A model generated the notes under the pieces. The model was not told the origin of the DNA. It searched no databases and saw only the letters and a list, made by a program, of their open reading frames with translations. Both the position numbers and the translations under genes were made by a program. From positions 248,001 through 312,000 of the forward strand of contig MKTZ01000027.1 in NCBI GenBank assembly GCA_001898505.1: a stretch of 64,000 nt of DNA, in the 5' to 3' direction. The DNA comes from Sphingobacteriales bacterium 50-39. GTDB taxonomy: Bacteria > Bacteroidota > Bacteroidia > Chitinophagales > Chitinophagaceae. Positions 30,978 through 39,575 of the stretch are shown piece after piece (position 1 is the first letter of the stretch; every line of letters starts with the position of its first letter).

Positions 30978-33737
30978 ATGCGAAAAATTGCATTCCTGGC
31001 ATTCTATGCCCTAAACTTTCTCCCGCTAATGACCCATGCGCAGCATATTCTCAGCGGAATGGTGCGCAACAGCCTGACCAAAGAACCCATCCCGGCAGTT
31101 TCCATATCCGTCCGTAATACGCCGGAAGGAGATTATACGAATGACAGGGGCAAGTTCAGCTTTACTGTCAGCAAAGTCCTTCCTGTGACGATCGTGGTCT
31201 CTTCCGTTGGATATGGGACCAGGGAGGTCCTTGTCACCGACCTGCAAACTCCGTTGATCGTGGAGCTGGAGCCTACCTCTTCTTTGGGAGATGCAGTCGT
31301 CGTATCGGCCAGCCGGACTATACAGAAGAAACTTTCTTCACCGGTGACGATCGAGCAGATCAGCAATAAGGATATTATCAATTCCCCCCAACTGAATTAC
31401 CTGGATATGGTCCAGGGATTGAAAGGTGTCGACGTCACGGTATCCAGCCTCGGCTTTACCTCCGTGACCACCCGTGGTTTCAATACCAGCGGCAATACAA
31501 ATTTCACGCAGATCGTGGACGGAATGGATAACCAGGCTCCCGGCCTCAACTTCCCGCTGGGTTCAGCCATCGGTCTCACCCAACTGGACGTAGACAATAT
31601 CGAGATGCTTTCAGGCGCTTCGTCCGCGCTCTACGGATCGAGAGGTTTGAATGGGACCATGGTAATGACGGGTAAGAACCCATTCAAATACCAGGGGTTG
31701 AGCATACAGATCACACAGGGATTGAATCATGTAAAGAACTCGGGCACGAATGATCCCGTAGGGCCTTCCCCCTATTATGACTGGTCCCTGCGCTGGGGCA
31801 AAAAGATCAGCGACAAGCTGGCCTTTAAGATCAATGTCCAGTATACCCGGGCAAAAGACTGGGTGGCCACCGATACGACCAATAAAAACGGTCCCGGTTC
31901 GAAATATACGGATCCCAACTACAACGGCGTCAATTTTTATGGGGGCGCCACTTCCGTAGACATAACGCCCTTTCTACAGGGGGCGCTGGCCGCGGACGCC
32001 TCGCTGGCGCCTATTGTCAATCCAATGCTTGGCAATCCCAGCAATTATGTGGCCCGTACGGGATATGCCGAATATGGGTACCTGGATAATAATGCCACGC
32101 TTTTCAAGACGAATGCAGAATTGAGGTATAAGATCAATCCCCGCCTGGAGGCCATCTTCTCCGGCACTTTTGGCACAGGTAGCGTAGTATATACCAATGA
32201 CACCCGGTACCAGATCAAGGATTTTAAAGTGGGCCAGTACAGGGCGGAGCTGAAAGCGGCTGACTGGTTCGTCCGGGCCTATACCACACAGGAGAATTCC
32301 GGCAATACCCTTATCGCAGGTCCTACGGCGCAGCTGATCAATGAGGCATGGAAACCCAGCTACGATCCCAATACCGGAGATGGATGGTATCCCCAATATA
32401 CGGCAGCCCTGCTTGGGGCCCTGGCCGGAGGCGCCAGCCAGACGGATGCTAATTTATTTGCCAGACAGCAGGCGGACCAGGGTATGCCGCCCGCCGGCAG
32501 CAGTCGGTTTATGCATTTGAAGGACAGCATATCCTCCACGCCCATTACCAAGGGCGGGACCTTGTTCCTGGACAGGAGCAAATTATATAACGTGGAGGCG
32601 CAATACAATTTTTCCCGCCTGATCCCTTATGTGGAAGTCATTGCCGGACTGAACTGGCGCCTGTACAGGCTCAATTCGAAGGGGACCCTGTTCCCGGATG
32701 ATGACAAGCCTATCAATGTCAAAGAATACAGCGCCTATGTGCAATTGTCGAAAAAACTATTGCAAAACAAATTAAGCCTGAGCACATCTTTCCGATTTGA
32801 CAAAAACACCTTGTTCAGCTCACCGAAGATCACCTCGCGGGCCTCTGCGGTATATGAAGTGGTAAAGGAAAATTACATCCGCCTGTCCTACCAGAATGCC
32901 TATAGCTTCCCGTCCAATATTCAATCCCTTCAAAATACCCTGAATGGTTATAACAGTTACGCGTCCGGAGGATCGAACCTGCTCCTGGTCGACCATTATC
33001 ATTTTGACCAGTACGCACCCTACACCCTGGAGAGTGTGACGGCATACCAAAATACGGGCGACGCATCGAAATTGCAGCGATTCTATTACAGCGATATAAA
33101 ACCTCAATCTACCAATGCTTTTGAGCTGGGCTACTCATCCCTGATAGCCGGGCGGATCCTGGTCGATGTGCTGGGCTATTTCTCCATCTGGAAGAATTTT
33201 ATCGGGTACGCCAATGTCGCCAACACACCGGGAACGCATGATGTGAATGCCTTCAAAGATCACAGTACCTACACTCAATACAATATTGCCTTCAACGGCG
33301 GGGAGAAAGTGAATACCTATGGATATGCCGCCAGTGTCAGTGTAGACCTGACCCATAACTTTCTCGCCAAGGTCAATTATTATTCCGACTACCTGGTGAA
33401 TAAGAATAATAGCCAGATCAACAATTTCAATACCCCTCATTATCATATCAACATGGAACTGGGCAATAGCGGGTTCGGAAAAAAGCAGCTTTGGGCGTTC
33501 GGAGCCTCCCTCCGGTATAAACCAGGATATTATTATGTTGTGTCCGGCGGTCTGGCCAGCGGTACCGTCCCGGCTTCTGTGGTCCTGGACGCACAGGTGA
33601 GCTATAAGCTGCCCGCGGCGCACTCGGTGATCAAACTGGGCTCTACCAATATCACAAATAAATATTACTCTACCGGTACCGCGAACCCATCTATAGGCGG
33701 AGTATATTACGTCACCTATGCTTATAACTTATTCTAG
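30978..33737 (+). CDS. TonB-dependent outer membrane receptor
   Basis: A 919-residue receptor with signal peptide (MRKIAFLAFYALNFLPLMTHAQ), a carboxypeptidase-regulatory-like domain (about 24-100), a plug domain (about 105-240, with FTQIVDGMDNQAPGLNFPLG and MLSGASSALYGSRGLNGTMV) and a 22-strand-type barrel ending in GGVYYVTYAYNLF, an aromatic-terminated strand typical for BAM targeting. There is no partner SusD gene, so it is not a classic glycan SusCD system. It is 27 bases from the beta-helix lipoprotein gene, suggesting one operon for a surface uptake function. Ligand unknown. Confidence 0.93.
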   Translation: MRKIAFLAFYALNFLPLMTHAQHILSGMVRNSLTKEPIPAVSISVRNTPEGDYTNDRGKFSFTVSKVLPVTIVVSSVGYGTREVLVTDLQTPLIVELEPTSSLGDAVVVSASRTIQKKLSSPVTIEQISNKDIINSPQLNYLDMVQGLKGVDVTVSSLGFTSVTTRGFNTSGNTNFTQIVDGMDNQAPGLNFPLGSAIGLTQLDVDNIEMLSGASSALYGSRGLNGTMVMTGKNPFKYQGLSIQITQGLNHVKNSGTNDPVGPSPYYDWSLRWGKKISDKLAFKINVQYTRAKDWVATDTTNKNGPGSKYTDPNYNGVNFYGGATSVDITPFLQGALAADASLAPIVNPMLGNPSNYVARTGYAEYGYLDNNATLFKTNAELRYKINPRLEAIFSGTFGTGSVVYTNDTRYQIKDFKVGQYRAELKAADWFVRAYTTQENSGNTLIAGPTAQLINEAWKPSYDPNTGDGWYPQYTAALLGALAGGASQTDANLFARQQADQGMPPAGSSRFMHLKDSISSTPITKGGTLFLDRSKLYNVEAQYNFSRLIPYVEVIAGLNWRLYRLNSKGTLFPDDDKPINVKEYSAYVQLSKKLLQNKLSLSTSFRFDKNTLFSSPKITSRASAVYEVVKENYIRLSYQNAYSFPSNIQSLQNTLNGYNSYASGGSNLLLVDHYHFDQYAPYTLESVTAYQNTGDASKLQRFYYSDIKPQSTNAFELGYSSLIAGRILVDVLGYFSIWKNFIGYANVANTPGTHDVNAFKDHSTYTQYNIAFNGGEKVNTYGYAASVSVDLTHNFLAKVNYYSDYLVNKNNSQINNFNTPHYHINMELGNSGFGKKQLWAFGASLRYKPGYYYVVSGGLASGTVPASVVLDAQVSYKLPAAHSVIKLGSTNITNKYYSTGTANPSIGGVYYVTYAYNLF

Positions 33738-33764
33738 GACTTTGTTCACCTCAAATCAACATAT

Positions 33765-35066
33765 ATGCAAATTTTTATGAGATCAAACGGTAGTCTTCTA
33801 CTCATAGCCGCATTCTGCTGTATGCTTTTCGCCTCCTGCAACGGCCATGAGGAAAAGGCCGGGGACGAAGGATATAAGACTACCCTGACCTTTGGACCGG
33901 GCCAGGAGGCTAAGATTGCCGAAGCCTTTTTGTCCCTGAAGGACAGCTCCGTCATCCGGCTAGCGGCAGGTCTGTATAAATTCGATAACCTAAGCCTTGC
34001 ACAGCTCCGGCATATCCTCATCAGTGGAGAAGGGGCTGGTAAGACCATCCTGGATTTTTCCAGTCAAAGTCAGGGTGGAGAGGGGATCCGGGTCACCGAC
34101 CTGAAAGGTTTCACCATCCAGAATATGACCATGCAGAATTCCAAGGGGGACCTGCTAAAGATCAACAAGAGCGAAAACGTGGTCATCACCAACGTACACG
34201 CCATCTGGGAAAAGGCTGATTCTTCCAGCGGAGGCTATGCCATCTACCCTGTCCTTTGCAAGCATGTCCTTATCGACAGTTGCGTTGCCAGGGGTTCATC
34301 GGATGCCGGTATTTATGTAGGTCAGTCGGATAGCGCGATCGTCCGGCATTGCAATGCCTTCAGCAATGTGGCAGGCTGCGAGATCGAAAATACGACCCAT
34401 GCCGAGGTGTATGATAACGAGTTTCATGACAATACTGCGGGTTTCCTCGTCTTTGACCTGCCGGGCCTATCGAAACGCGGAGGTTTCGTAAAAGCCTACC
34501 GCAACAATATTCACAACAACAATATCCGGAACTTTGCGAAAGCCGGCAGCTTCGGTACCGCCTGGGGGGTTGGAAATGCTTCTCCCGGCAGCGGTGTGAT
34601 CATCCTTGCTACTTCAAATGTGGAGATCTATGAGAACCAGATCAAGGATAATAACTCCTGCTCCATCACCATCGCATCCGGTCTTGCGGTGGATGACAAA
34701 GCCCTTGAAAAGGTGGGTGACAGCTATTTCCCTATCTCCAAAAATATCAGCATACACGATAATACCGTATCGATGGGCAATGCTTTTCCCCAACCTGCTT
34801 ATGAACATCACATTGGCAAGATACTGGTAGGGATAGAGCAGCAGTTAATTGCACAGGATGCATCCCGGAAAGGCAAGCGGCTGCCCTTCATCATGTATGA
34901 CGGTATTTCGACAAACCTGCTGACCCATGGCGCTGCAGCCAACCCGGACTCCCTGTGCATCGGACAAAGCGGGGAGAATATGTTTGTCAATGCAGATTTT
35001 CTGAATATCCGCACTCCGGCAAAATGGCATCCGTCGACTGACATGACGCCCTATCGTTGTAAATAA
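33765..35066 (+). CDS. Parallel beta-helix repeat lipoprotein (TIGR03805-like)
   Basis: A 433-residue lipoprotein: the signal peptide ends in LFASCNGHEEK. The mature protein is a right-handed beta-helix with repeated turns such as VVITNVHAIWEKADSSSGG, VLIDSCVARGSSDAGIYVGQ, AIVRHCNAFSNVAGCEIEN and VYDNEFHDNTAGFLVFD. An ATG at 33777 is an alternative start that trims four residues. The combination with the next gene matches a known two-gene partnership of a beta-helix protein and a dihaem cytochrome, both exported, whose function remains unknown. The beta-helix could be a carbohydrate lyase or epimerase fold, but no catalytic signature is evident. It is probably attached to the outer membrane. 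Confidence 0.88.
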   Translation: MQIFMRSNGSLLLIAAFCCMLFASCNGHEEKAGDEGYKTTLTFGPGQEAKIAEAFLSLKDSSVIRLAAGLYKFDNLSLAQLRHILISGEGAGKTILDFSSQSQGGEGIRVTDLKGFTIQNMTMQNSKGDLLKINKSENVVITNVHAIWEKADSSSGGYAIYPVLCKHVLIDSCVARGSSDAGIYVGQSDSAIVRHCNAFSNVAGCEIENTTHAEVYDNEFHDNTAGFLVFDLPGLSKRGGFVKAYRNNIHNNNIRNFAKAGSFGTAWGVGNASPGSGVIILATSNVEIYENQIKDNNSCSITIASGLAVDDKALEKVGDSYFPISKNISIHDNTVSMGNAFPQPAYEHHIGKILVGIEQQLIAQDASRKGKRLPFIMYDGISTNLLTHGAAANPDSLCIGQSGENMFVNADFLNIRTPAKWHPSTDMTPYRCK

Positions 35067-35080
35067 TCCAAAATTCTCTC

Positions 35081-36208
35081 ATGACAAAGGCATATTTTTT
35101 GACGCTTGTACTCTTCGCATCGGTCGTGACCGGCCTCTGGGTCTTACCAGGCTGCCGAAACGGGTCTTCAGGCGGGGTACACGACACTGCGACAGGCGGG
35201 GGTGTGACGACAGGCGGCGGCGCAACAACAGGAAAGAGCGCGGGTTTTGTTTTTAAAGAAAAACTTTCTGAATATGGATTTTTCAAAGGCAGACTGGCCG
35301 ATCTTGTCCCATCGGAAGGATTGACGTCTTATGAATTGGTTACACCCCTGTTTACGGACTATGCCCTCAAAGATCGTTTCATCGCATTGCCCACAGGTAA
35401 GAAAGGCCGCTACCTCTCCCAGGGAGTAATGGCCTTTCCCGACTCCACGATCATCATTAAGAACTTCGCTTACCGGAACCCGGCAAAGCAAAAGATCATG
35501 ATCGAGACCAGGCTGCTGGTGAAAGATCCTGGGGACGGGGCCTGGAAGGTGATGGATTATCTCTGGGACAGCACACAGACCGATGCTGTCAGGCATATTA
35601 CGGGAGCCAAGGTTCCCATCATCCTGCTGGATGACAAGGACAATCGGATCTCTACCGTCTACCAGGTGCCCAATACCAATGATTGCAAGCGGTGTCATTC
35701 GAACAACAGTATACTGTCCCCCATCGGTCCGAAGGCGAGGAACCTGAATTTCGTGCGGGAAGGCCATACCCCCAATCAGCTGGCTGAATGGGACCAAAAG
35801 GGCATTATAGAGGGGCTTCCCGCACTGACCCAGGTGGCACAGCTACCCGATTGGAAGGACAGTAAGCATTATACGCTTGAGCAAAGGGCCAGGGCCTACC
35901 TGGATGTGAATTGCGCGCATTGTCATACCCAGGGCGGCGATGCTTTGAATACGGGGCTGTTCCTTGAATATGAGCAAAAAGACCCGCAGCATCTGGGTAT
36001 CCTGAAATCTCCCGTCTCCGCGGGAGGAGGGGCAGGGGGGCTGAACTACGATATCATGCCGGGGGATGCGGGTCATTCCATCCTGGCATACAGGATGAAC
36101 AGCATAGAGCCGGGTACAGCCATGCCAGAACTGGCCCGGACCGTCATACACCGGGAAGCCGTCAAATTGATCGTGGATTGGATCAATTCCATGCATGAGA
36201 AGAAGTAA
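35081..36208 (+). CDS. SO2930-type dihaem c-type cytochrome lipoprotein (TIGR03806-like)
   Basis: A 375-residue lipoprotein: the signal ends LWVLPGCRNGSSGG, followed by a Gly/Thr-rich spacer to about residue 50. Two haem c sites occur, NDCKRCHSNN (about 205) and VNCAHCHTQGGD (about 285). The opening FKEKLSEYGFFKGRLADLVP and the motif YELVTPLFTDYALKDRFIALP are characteristic of this family. It starts 14 bases after the beta-helix gene. By context it would pass electrons from an oxidised substrate at the cell surface or periplasm. Partner and acceptor are unknown. Confidence 0.9.
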   Translation: MTKAYFLTLVLFASVVTGLWVLPGCRNGSSGGVHDTATGGGVTTGGGATTGKSAGFVFKEKLSEYGFFKGRLADLVPSEGLTSYELVTPLFTDYALKDRFIALPTGKKGRYLSQGVMAFPDSTIIIKNFAYRNPAKQKIMIETRLLVKDPGDGAWKVMDYLWDSTQTDAVRHITGAKVPIILLDDKDNRISTVYQVPNTNDCKRCHSNNSILSPIGPKARNLNFVREGHTPNQLAEWDQKGIIEGLPALTQVAQLPDWKDSKHYTLEQRARAYLDVNCAHCHTQGGDALNTGLFLEYEQKDPQHLGILKSPVSAGGGAGGLNYDIMPGDAGHSILAYRMNSIEPGTAMPELARTVIHREAVKLIVDWINSMHEKK

Positions 36209-36219
36209 GGCTTCAGGTT

Positions 36220-36561
36220 TTATTCCGGTAAACTATCTCCGGGGAAGCTTCTGGTGGCATGTACTTCGAAATTTAAAACACCTGCTTTTACGGCGGGATC
36301 GGCTTCCATGAGTTTTGTGGTTTGTTCGACGTCTGCATTGAAGACACCGACGCCTGCTTTGTCACCCTCGCTTCGGATGGGGCAGACGACGGATAAAAGA
36401 CCTTCGGCACGCAGCTGGAAATTCTTTCTGCCATGTTCCCAGATGATGCTCATGGCGTCGGGGCGGTTGAAGTTGGGACCTTTGGTGAGGATGACGACCG
36501 TGTAGGGTTTGGTGGTCGTCATCATTTGCCGCATGTAGTCGTCGGTAATGGTAGTGCTCAT
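36220..36561 (-). CDS. YciI-like small protein
   Basis: A 113-residue protein with a ferredoxin-like YCII-type pattern: YTVVILTKGPNFN, then IIWEHGRKNFQLRAEGLLSV with the conserved histidine, then DVEQTTKLMEADPAVKAGVL. The family includes muconolactone-isomerase-like and unknown enzymes and binding proteins. It is convergent with the dihaem cytochrome gene and divergent from the NYN gene. Function unknown. Confidence 0.72.
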   Translation of the reverse strand: MSTTITDDYMRQMMTTTKPYTVVILTKGPNFNRPDAMSIIWEHGRKNFQLRAEGLLSVVCPIRSEGDKAGVGVFNADVEQTTKLMEADPAVKAGVLNFEVHATRSFPGDSLPE

Positions 36562-36704
36562 GGATGGGGGATTTTTTCCTAAAATACTCTATCTTTTTGA
36601 AAGATCAACCCCGTGGGTAAAAGCCAGGGTAAAATGCCTCTTTTGTATCCTGCGGTAATACTGCGGGGGAGGGAAAATTATTTTTTTTGAATTTTTGAGG
36701 GGTG
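36562..36704. other. Intergenic spacer upstream of the NYN gene, no gene
   Basis: AT-rich spacer without a supported ORF, lying between the YciI-like gene and the NYN promoter element; the whole gap, with the promoter and the leader hairpin, is 219 bases. A second TATC-TTTTTG-like stretch (about 36588-36598) near the YciI start may be its promoter region but the orientation is unclear. Confidence 0.35.
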
Positions 36705-36712
36705 TATCTTTG
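36705..36712 (+). promoter_or_regulatory. Promoter -7 element TATCTTTG of the NYN gene
   Basis: Exact match to TAnnTTTG, with a TTTG at 36686-36689 in the -33 area (15-base spacing, a little short). Transcription would begin near 36719, just before the leader hairpin. Confidence 0.55.
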
Positions 36713-36724
36713 AAGCGTAATAGC

Positions 36725-36780
36725 GCCTTTGGCCTTTCCCTCTCAACCGATAGCGAGAAGCGAACCCAAAGGCTTTTTTT
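36725..36780 (+). promoter_or_regulatory. Terminator-like leader hairpin immediately before the NYN start codon
   Basis: GCCTTTGG (36725-36732) pairs with CCAAAGGC (36766-36773), and seven T residues (36774-36780) run directly into the ATG at 36781. The 33-base loop has a minor inner pairing (TCTC with GAGA). The only purine-rich ribosome-site-like sequence, AAAGG, is inside the stem. This looks like an attenuator or a short RNA of about 60 bases ending at the start codon. Confidence 0.55.
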
Positions 36781-37452
36781 ATGCGACCTACTGTAGCTAT
36801 CCTCATTGATGGGGGATTTTTCCTGAAACGGTATTACGATCTATATAACGGGGCTGAAACACATAACGCTCAAACAATTGCTAGGAACATTTGCAGGGCT
36901 GCTATGAAGCATGTTCCTGCCAACTATGACTTGTACAGGATATTCTACTATGATTGCTCTCCACTAGGTAAAAGAGTGCATAATCCTGTCACCGGGAAAT
37001 GTATTGATCTGGCCCGGTCAGACTTGTATAAATTACGTCTTGAGTTATTTGAGAAGCTAAAGAAGAAGAGAAAAGTAGCCCTTCGCCTGGGACGTATAAA
37101 GGATACTGGTAGCTGGCAAATTTATCCTTCAAAAGTCAAAGCCTTATTAAAAGGAGAGATTACAGTCAACGATATAAAGGAGGGCGATGTGTTCTATGAA
37201 ATGAGGCAAAAAGGCATCGATATGAAAATTGGTGTGGACATCGCCTCTCTGTCCTTGAAAAAGCAGGTCAATCAGATCGTTCTGATCTCTGGCGACGAGG
37301 ACTTTGTCCCTGCCTCCAAACTGGCCAGGCGGGAAGGCATCGATTTTATCCTCGACCCTCTCTGGAACCATATCGATGCCAATCTCTTTGAACATATAGA
37401 CGGCCTAAATTCTACTTCTCCGAGGCCTGCTGGAAAACAAGCACGTAATTAA
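36781..37452 (+). CDS. NYN-domain protein, probable ribonuclease (LabA/DUF88 type)
   Basis: A 223-residue protein of the PIN-like NYN fold. Conserved acidic sites are visible in VAILIDGGFFLKRYYD (Asp about residue 9), in KIGVDIASLSLKKQV (Asp about 155) and in LISGDEDFVPASKLARREG (Asp about 172-174), which fit a metal-dependent nuclease centre. The family acts on RNA, but the substrate is unknown. Its codons are AT-richer than its neighbours in the first half, and the leader contains a terminator-like hairpin, so horizontal acquisition is possible. Its TAA shares the palindrome TTAA with the stop codon of the convergent gene. Confidence 0.85.
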   Translation: MRPTVAILIDGGFFLKRYYDLYNGAETHNAQTIARNICRAAMKHVPANYDLYRIFYYDCSPLGKRVHNPVTGKCIDLARSDLYKLRLELFEKLKKKRKVALRLGRIKDTGSWQIYPSKVKALLKGEITVNDIKEGDVFYEMRQKGIDMKIGVDIASLSLKKQVNQIVLISGDEDFVPASKLARREGIDFILDPLWNHIDANLFEHIDGLNSTSPRPAGKQARN

Positions 37453-37706
37453 AAAAGAGTAGGAAAACCCATGAGAAATTCTTCGATCTGCTCGATGGTC
37501 GTCTCGGGGTTGATGGATTCCATCTTCACCACGTTCTCTTCTGCATCATAATAGGCGGAATAAAGATCGTTGGACACAAGGAATTGATGACGATGTGCAT
37601 CCTGATGCATGTTATAGTGCTGGCTTAGACGGGTGATCAGCTGAAAAGCTTCTTCCTCTCCCGAGACCGGAATCCTTTTTAGCTCTCTTATATGTTTGGT
37701 ATCCAC
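37449..37706 (-). CDS. Small acidic protein of unknown function
   Basis: An 85-residue product starting with GTG at 37706. It is rich in Glu and His and ends ETTIEQIEEFLMGFPTLF. No family is recognised, but the sequence has normal globular composition and codon bias and it is divergent from the M28 peptidase gene with a normal 61-base promoter gap. A shorter start at an internal Met is possible. Its stop overlaps the NYN stop. Confidence 0.55.
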   Translation of the reverse strand: MDTKHIRELKRIPVSGEEEAFQLITRLSQHYNMHQDAHRHQFLVSNDLYSAYYDAEENVVKMESINPETTIEQIEEFLMGFPTLF

Positions 37707-37767
37707 ACAACTGTATATGCAAAACCCGGGCCCACCCCATACAAAAGAAAATGGTTACATTAGACCT

Positions 37768-39330
37768 ATGAAGCTTCTGATCAAACACTACAGTTTTTTT
37801 ATAGTTCTTTGTCTTTCCGCCGCCCCACTCTTTGCGCAGATAAAAGACCCTGTCGTTGCTGCTATTGTAACAGAGGAGACGGACAATTCCCAATTGCAAA
37901 AGCTGGCCCATGAGCTGTTCGATGTCATCGGTCCCCGGCTGGTGGGTACTCCCCAGATGGAGCGGGCCCATGATTGGGCCATTTCCAAGTACAATGGCTG
38001 GGGCATCCCGGTTCATAATGAAAAATGGGGTGAATGGAGAGGATGGGAGCGGGGCATCTCGCATATCGATATGATCTACCCCCGTGTGAAATCGCTGGAA
38101 GGAACTCAATTGGCATGGAGTCCTGGCATGGGGAAGAATACCGTGACGGCTGAGCTGATCATTCTCCCGGACCTGGCCGACTCGCTTGCATACCAGCAAT
38201 GGCTGCCCAATGTAAAGGGGAAGTTTGTCATGATCTCGATGTGTCAGCCGACAGGTCGCCCGGATTATAACTGGCAAGAGTTTGCCACAAAGGAGTCTTT
38301 TGAGAAAATGAGGAAAGAACGAACGGCCCAGACAGAGGCTTGGGCACAACGTATAAAAAAGACCGGCTATACCAACCGCACTCTTCCGCTGGTTTTGGAG
38401 ATTGCCGGTGCTGCCGGTATCATCACCTCCAACTGGTCGGCGGGTTTTGGCGTCGATAAGATATTCGGCGCGTACACAAAAAAAGTACCTACTGTAGACA
38501 TAGCGTTGGAAGACTACGGTCTTCTCTACCGGCTGACCGAGTCGGGCGATAAGCCAAAGATAAGTTTGCATACCGAGTCGAAAGAGAGGGGGCCAGTACC
38601 TACTTTCAATACCATTGCGGAGATCAAGGGCAGTGAAAAGCCTGAGGAATATGTCATTCTCTCTGCCCATTTCGACTCATGGGATGGAGGCACCGGAGCT
38701 ACGGACAATGGTACCGGCACCATCACGATGATGGAGGCAATGCGGATCCTGAAAAAGGTATATCCTCATCCCAAACGCACCATCCTGGTCGGACACTGGG
38801 GCAGCGAAGAAGAAGGGTTGAACGGCTCCAGGGCTTTTGTGGAAGATCATCCCGAGATCATACAGAATATCCAGGCTGTCTTCAACCAGGACAATGGCAC
38901 GGGCAGGGTCACCAACCTGGCGGGACAGGGGTTTCTCCATTCCTACGAATATCTCACCCGGTGGCTGTCTGCGACGCCCTCCTATATACGGGACACCATA
39001 AAGACCTCTTTTCCAGGCGCCCCAGGCGGGGGAGGTTCGGACTTTGCATCCTTTGTCGCCGCGGGCGCGCCGGCATTTTCCCTGAGCTCGTTGAGCTGGT
39101 CTTATGGGACTTATACCTGGCATACCAACCGGGACACATATGACAAGATCGTATTCGACGACCTCCGTAATAATGCTATCCTGGTAGCCGCGCTAGCCTA
39201 TATGGCCAGTGAAGACCCGGTGCATACGTCCCGGGAAAAAAGCGTGCTTCCCATCAACCCAAATACGGGTCAACAGACTCAATGGCCAACACCCGTAAAG
39301 CCAATCCGTAGGGGTGGATTGGACAACTAA
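37768..39330 (+). CDS. Exported M28-family zinc aminopeptidase
   Basis: The preferred ATG at 37768 gives a signal peptide (MKLLIKHYSFFIVLCLSAAPLFAQ); a longer frame reaching back to 37696 adds an implausible tail and overlaps the divergent small gene. The 520-residue product has a protease-associated insert (about 100-280) and the M28 metal sites: SAHFDSWDGGTGATDNGTG (His and Asp ligands), GHWGSEEEGLNGS (catalytic Glu and Glu ligand), FNQDNGTGR and the final histidine in YTWHTNRDTYDKI. By family knowledge it removes N-terminal residues from peptides in the periplasm. Confidence 0.93.
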   Translation: MKLLIKHYSFFIVLCLSAAPLFAQIKDPVVAAIVTEETDNSQLQKLAHELFDVIGPRLVGTPQMERAHDWAISKYNGWGIPVHNEKWGEWRGWERGISHIDMIYPRVKSLEGTQLAWSPGMGKNTVTAELIILPDLADSLAYQQWLPNVKGKFVMISMCQPTGRPDYNWQEFATKESFEKMRKERTAQTEAWAQRIKKTGYTNRTLPLVLEIAGAAGIITSNWSAGFGVDKIFGAYTKKVPTVDIALEDYGLLYRLTESGDKPKISLHTESKERGPVPTFNTIAEIKGSEKPEEYVILSAHFDSWDGGTGATDNGTGTITMMEAMRILKKVYPHPKRTILVGHWGSEEEGLNGSRAFVEDHPEIIQNIQAVFNQDNGTGRVTNLAGQGFLHSYEYLTRWLSATPSYIRDTIKTSFPGAPGGGGSDFASFVAAGAPAFSLSSLSWSYGTYTWHTNRDTYDKIVFDDLRNNAILVAALAYMASEDPVHTSREKSVLPINPNTGQQTQWPTPVKPIRRGGLDN

Positions 39331-39388
39331 AGTGCGGGAATCGGCCTTGCTCGAAAAATAGCCCAATTCCCGCATATCGTTCATGATT

Positions 39389-39418
39389 GTCCTTCGGACG
39401 AACCGCCGAAGGCGGTTC
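39389..39418 (+). repeat. Twin-hairpin element GTCC-ttc-GGAC / GAACCGCC-gaa-GGCGGTTC
   Basis: Two adjacent perfect hairpins with three-base loops in the spacer between the M28 and RRM genes; no T-run follows. Read on the other strand, the sucA leader (42912-42942) has the same order: GTCC hairpin then GAACC hairpin. This suggests a dispersed REP-like palindromic element. Confidence 0.45.
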
Positions 39419-39575
39419 ATGTAAGCATATCCTAATGGCATTCCCTTAGCAGGCTAAAAGCCTTCAAAAGCCAGTAATGGCGCGAAAATCACTGTATAAA
39501 AAATTAAGCAACAAATTTTAATATTATTACCAGATATACCCTCCAACTTTGTATTTTTACCCCAAATTGTCTGGC

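Noticed and set aside
37696-37767. Longer N-terminus for the M28 peptidase
   Set aside because: It would bury the signal peptide 24 residues inside and overlap the divergent small gene.
37612-38670. 352-codon open frame on the minus strand
   Set aside because: It overlaps the M28 peptidase and the small acidic gene, with no signal peptide or family motif.
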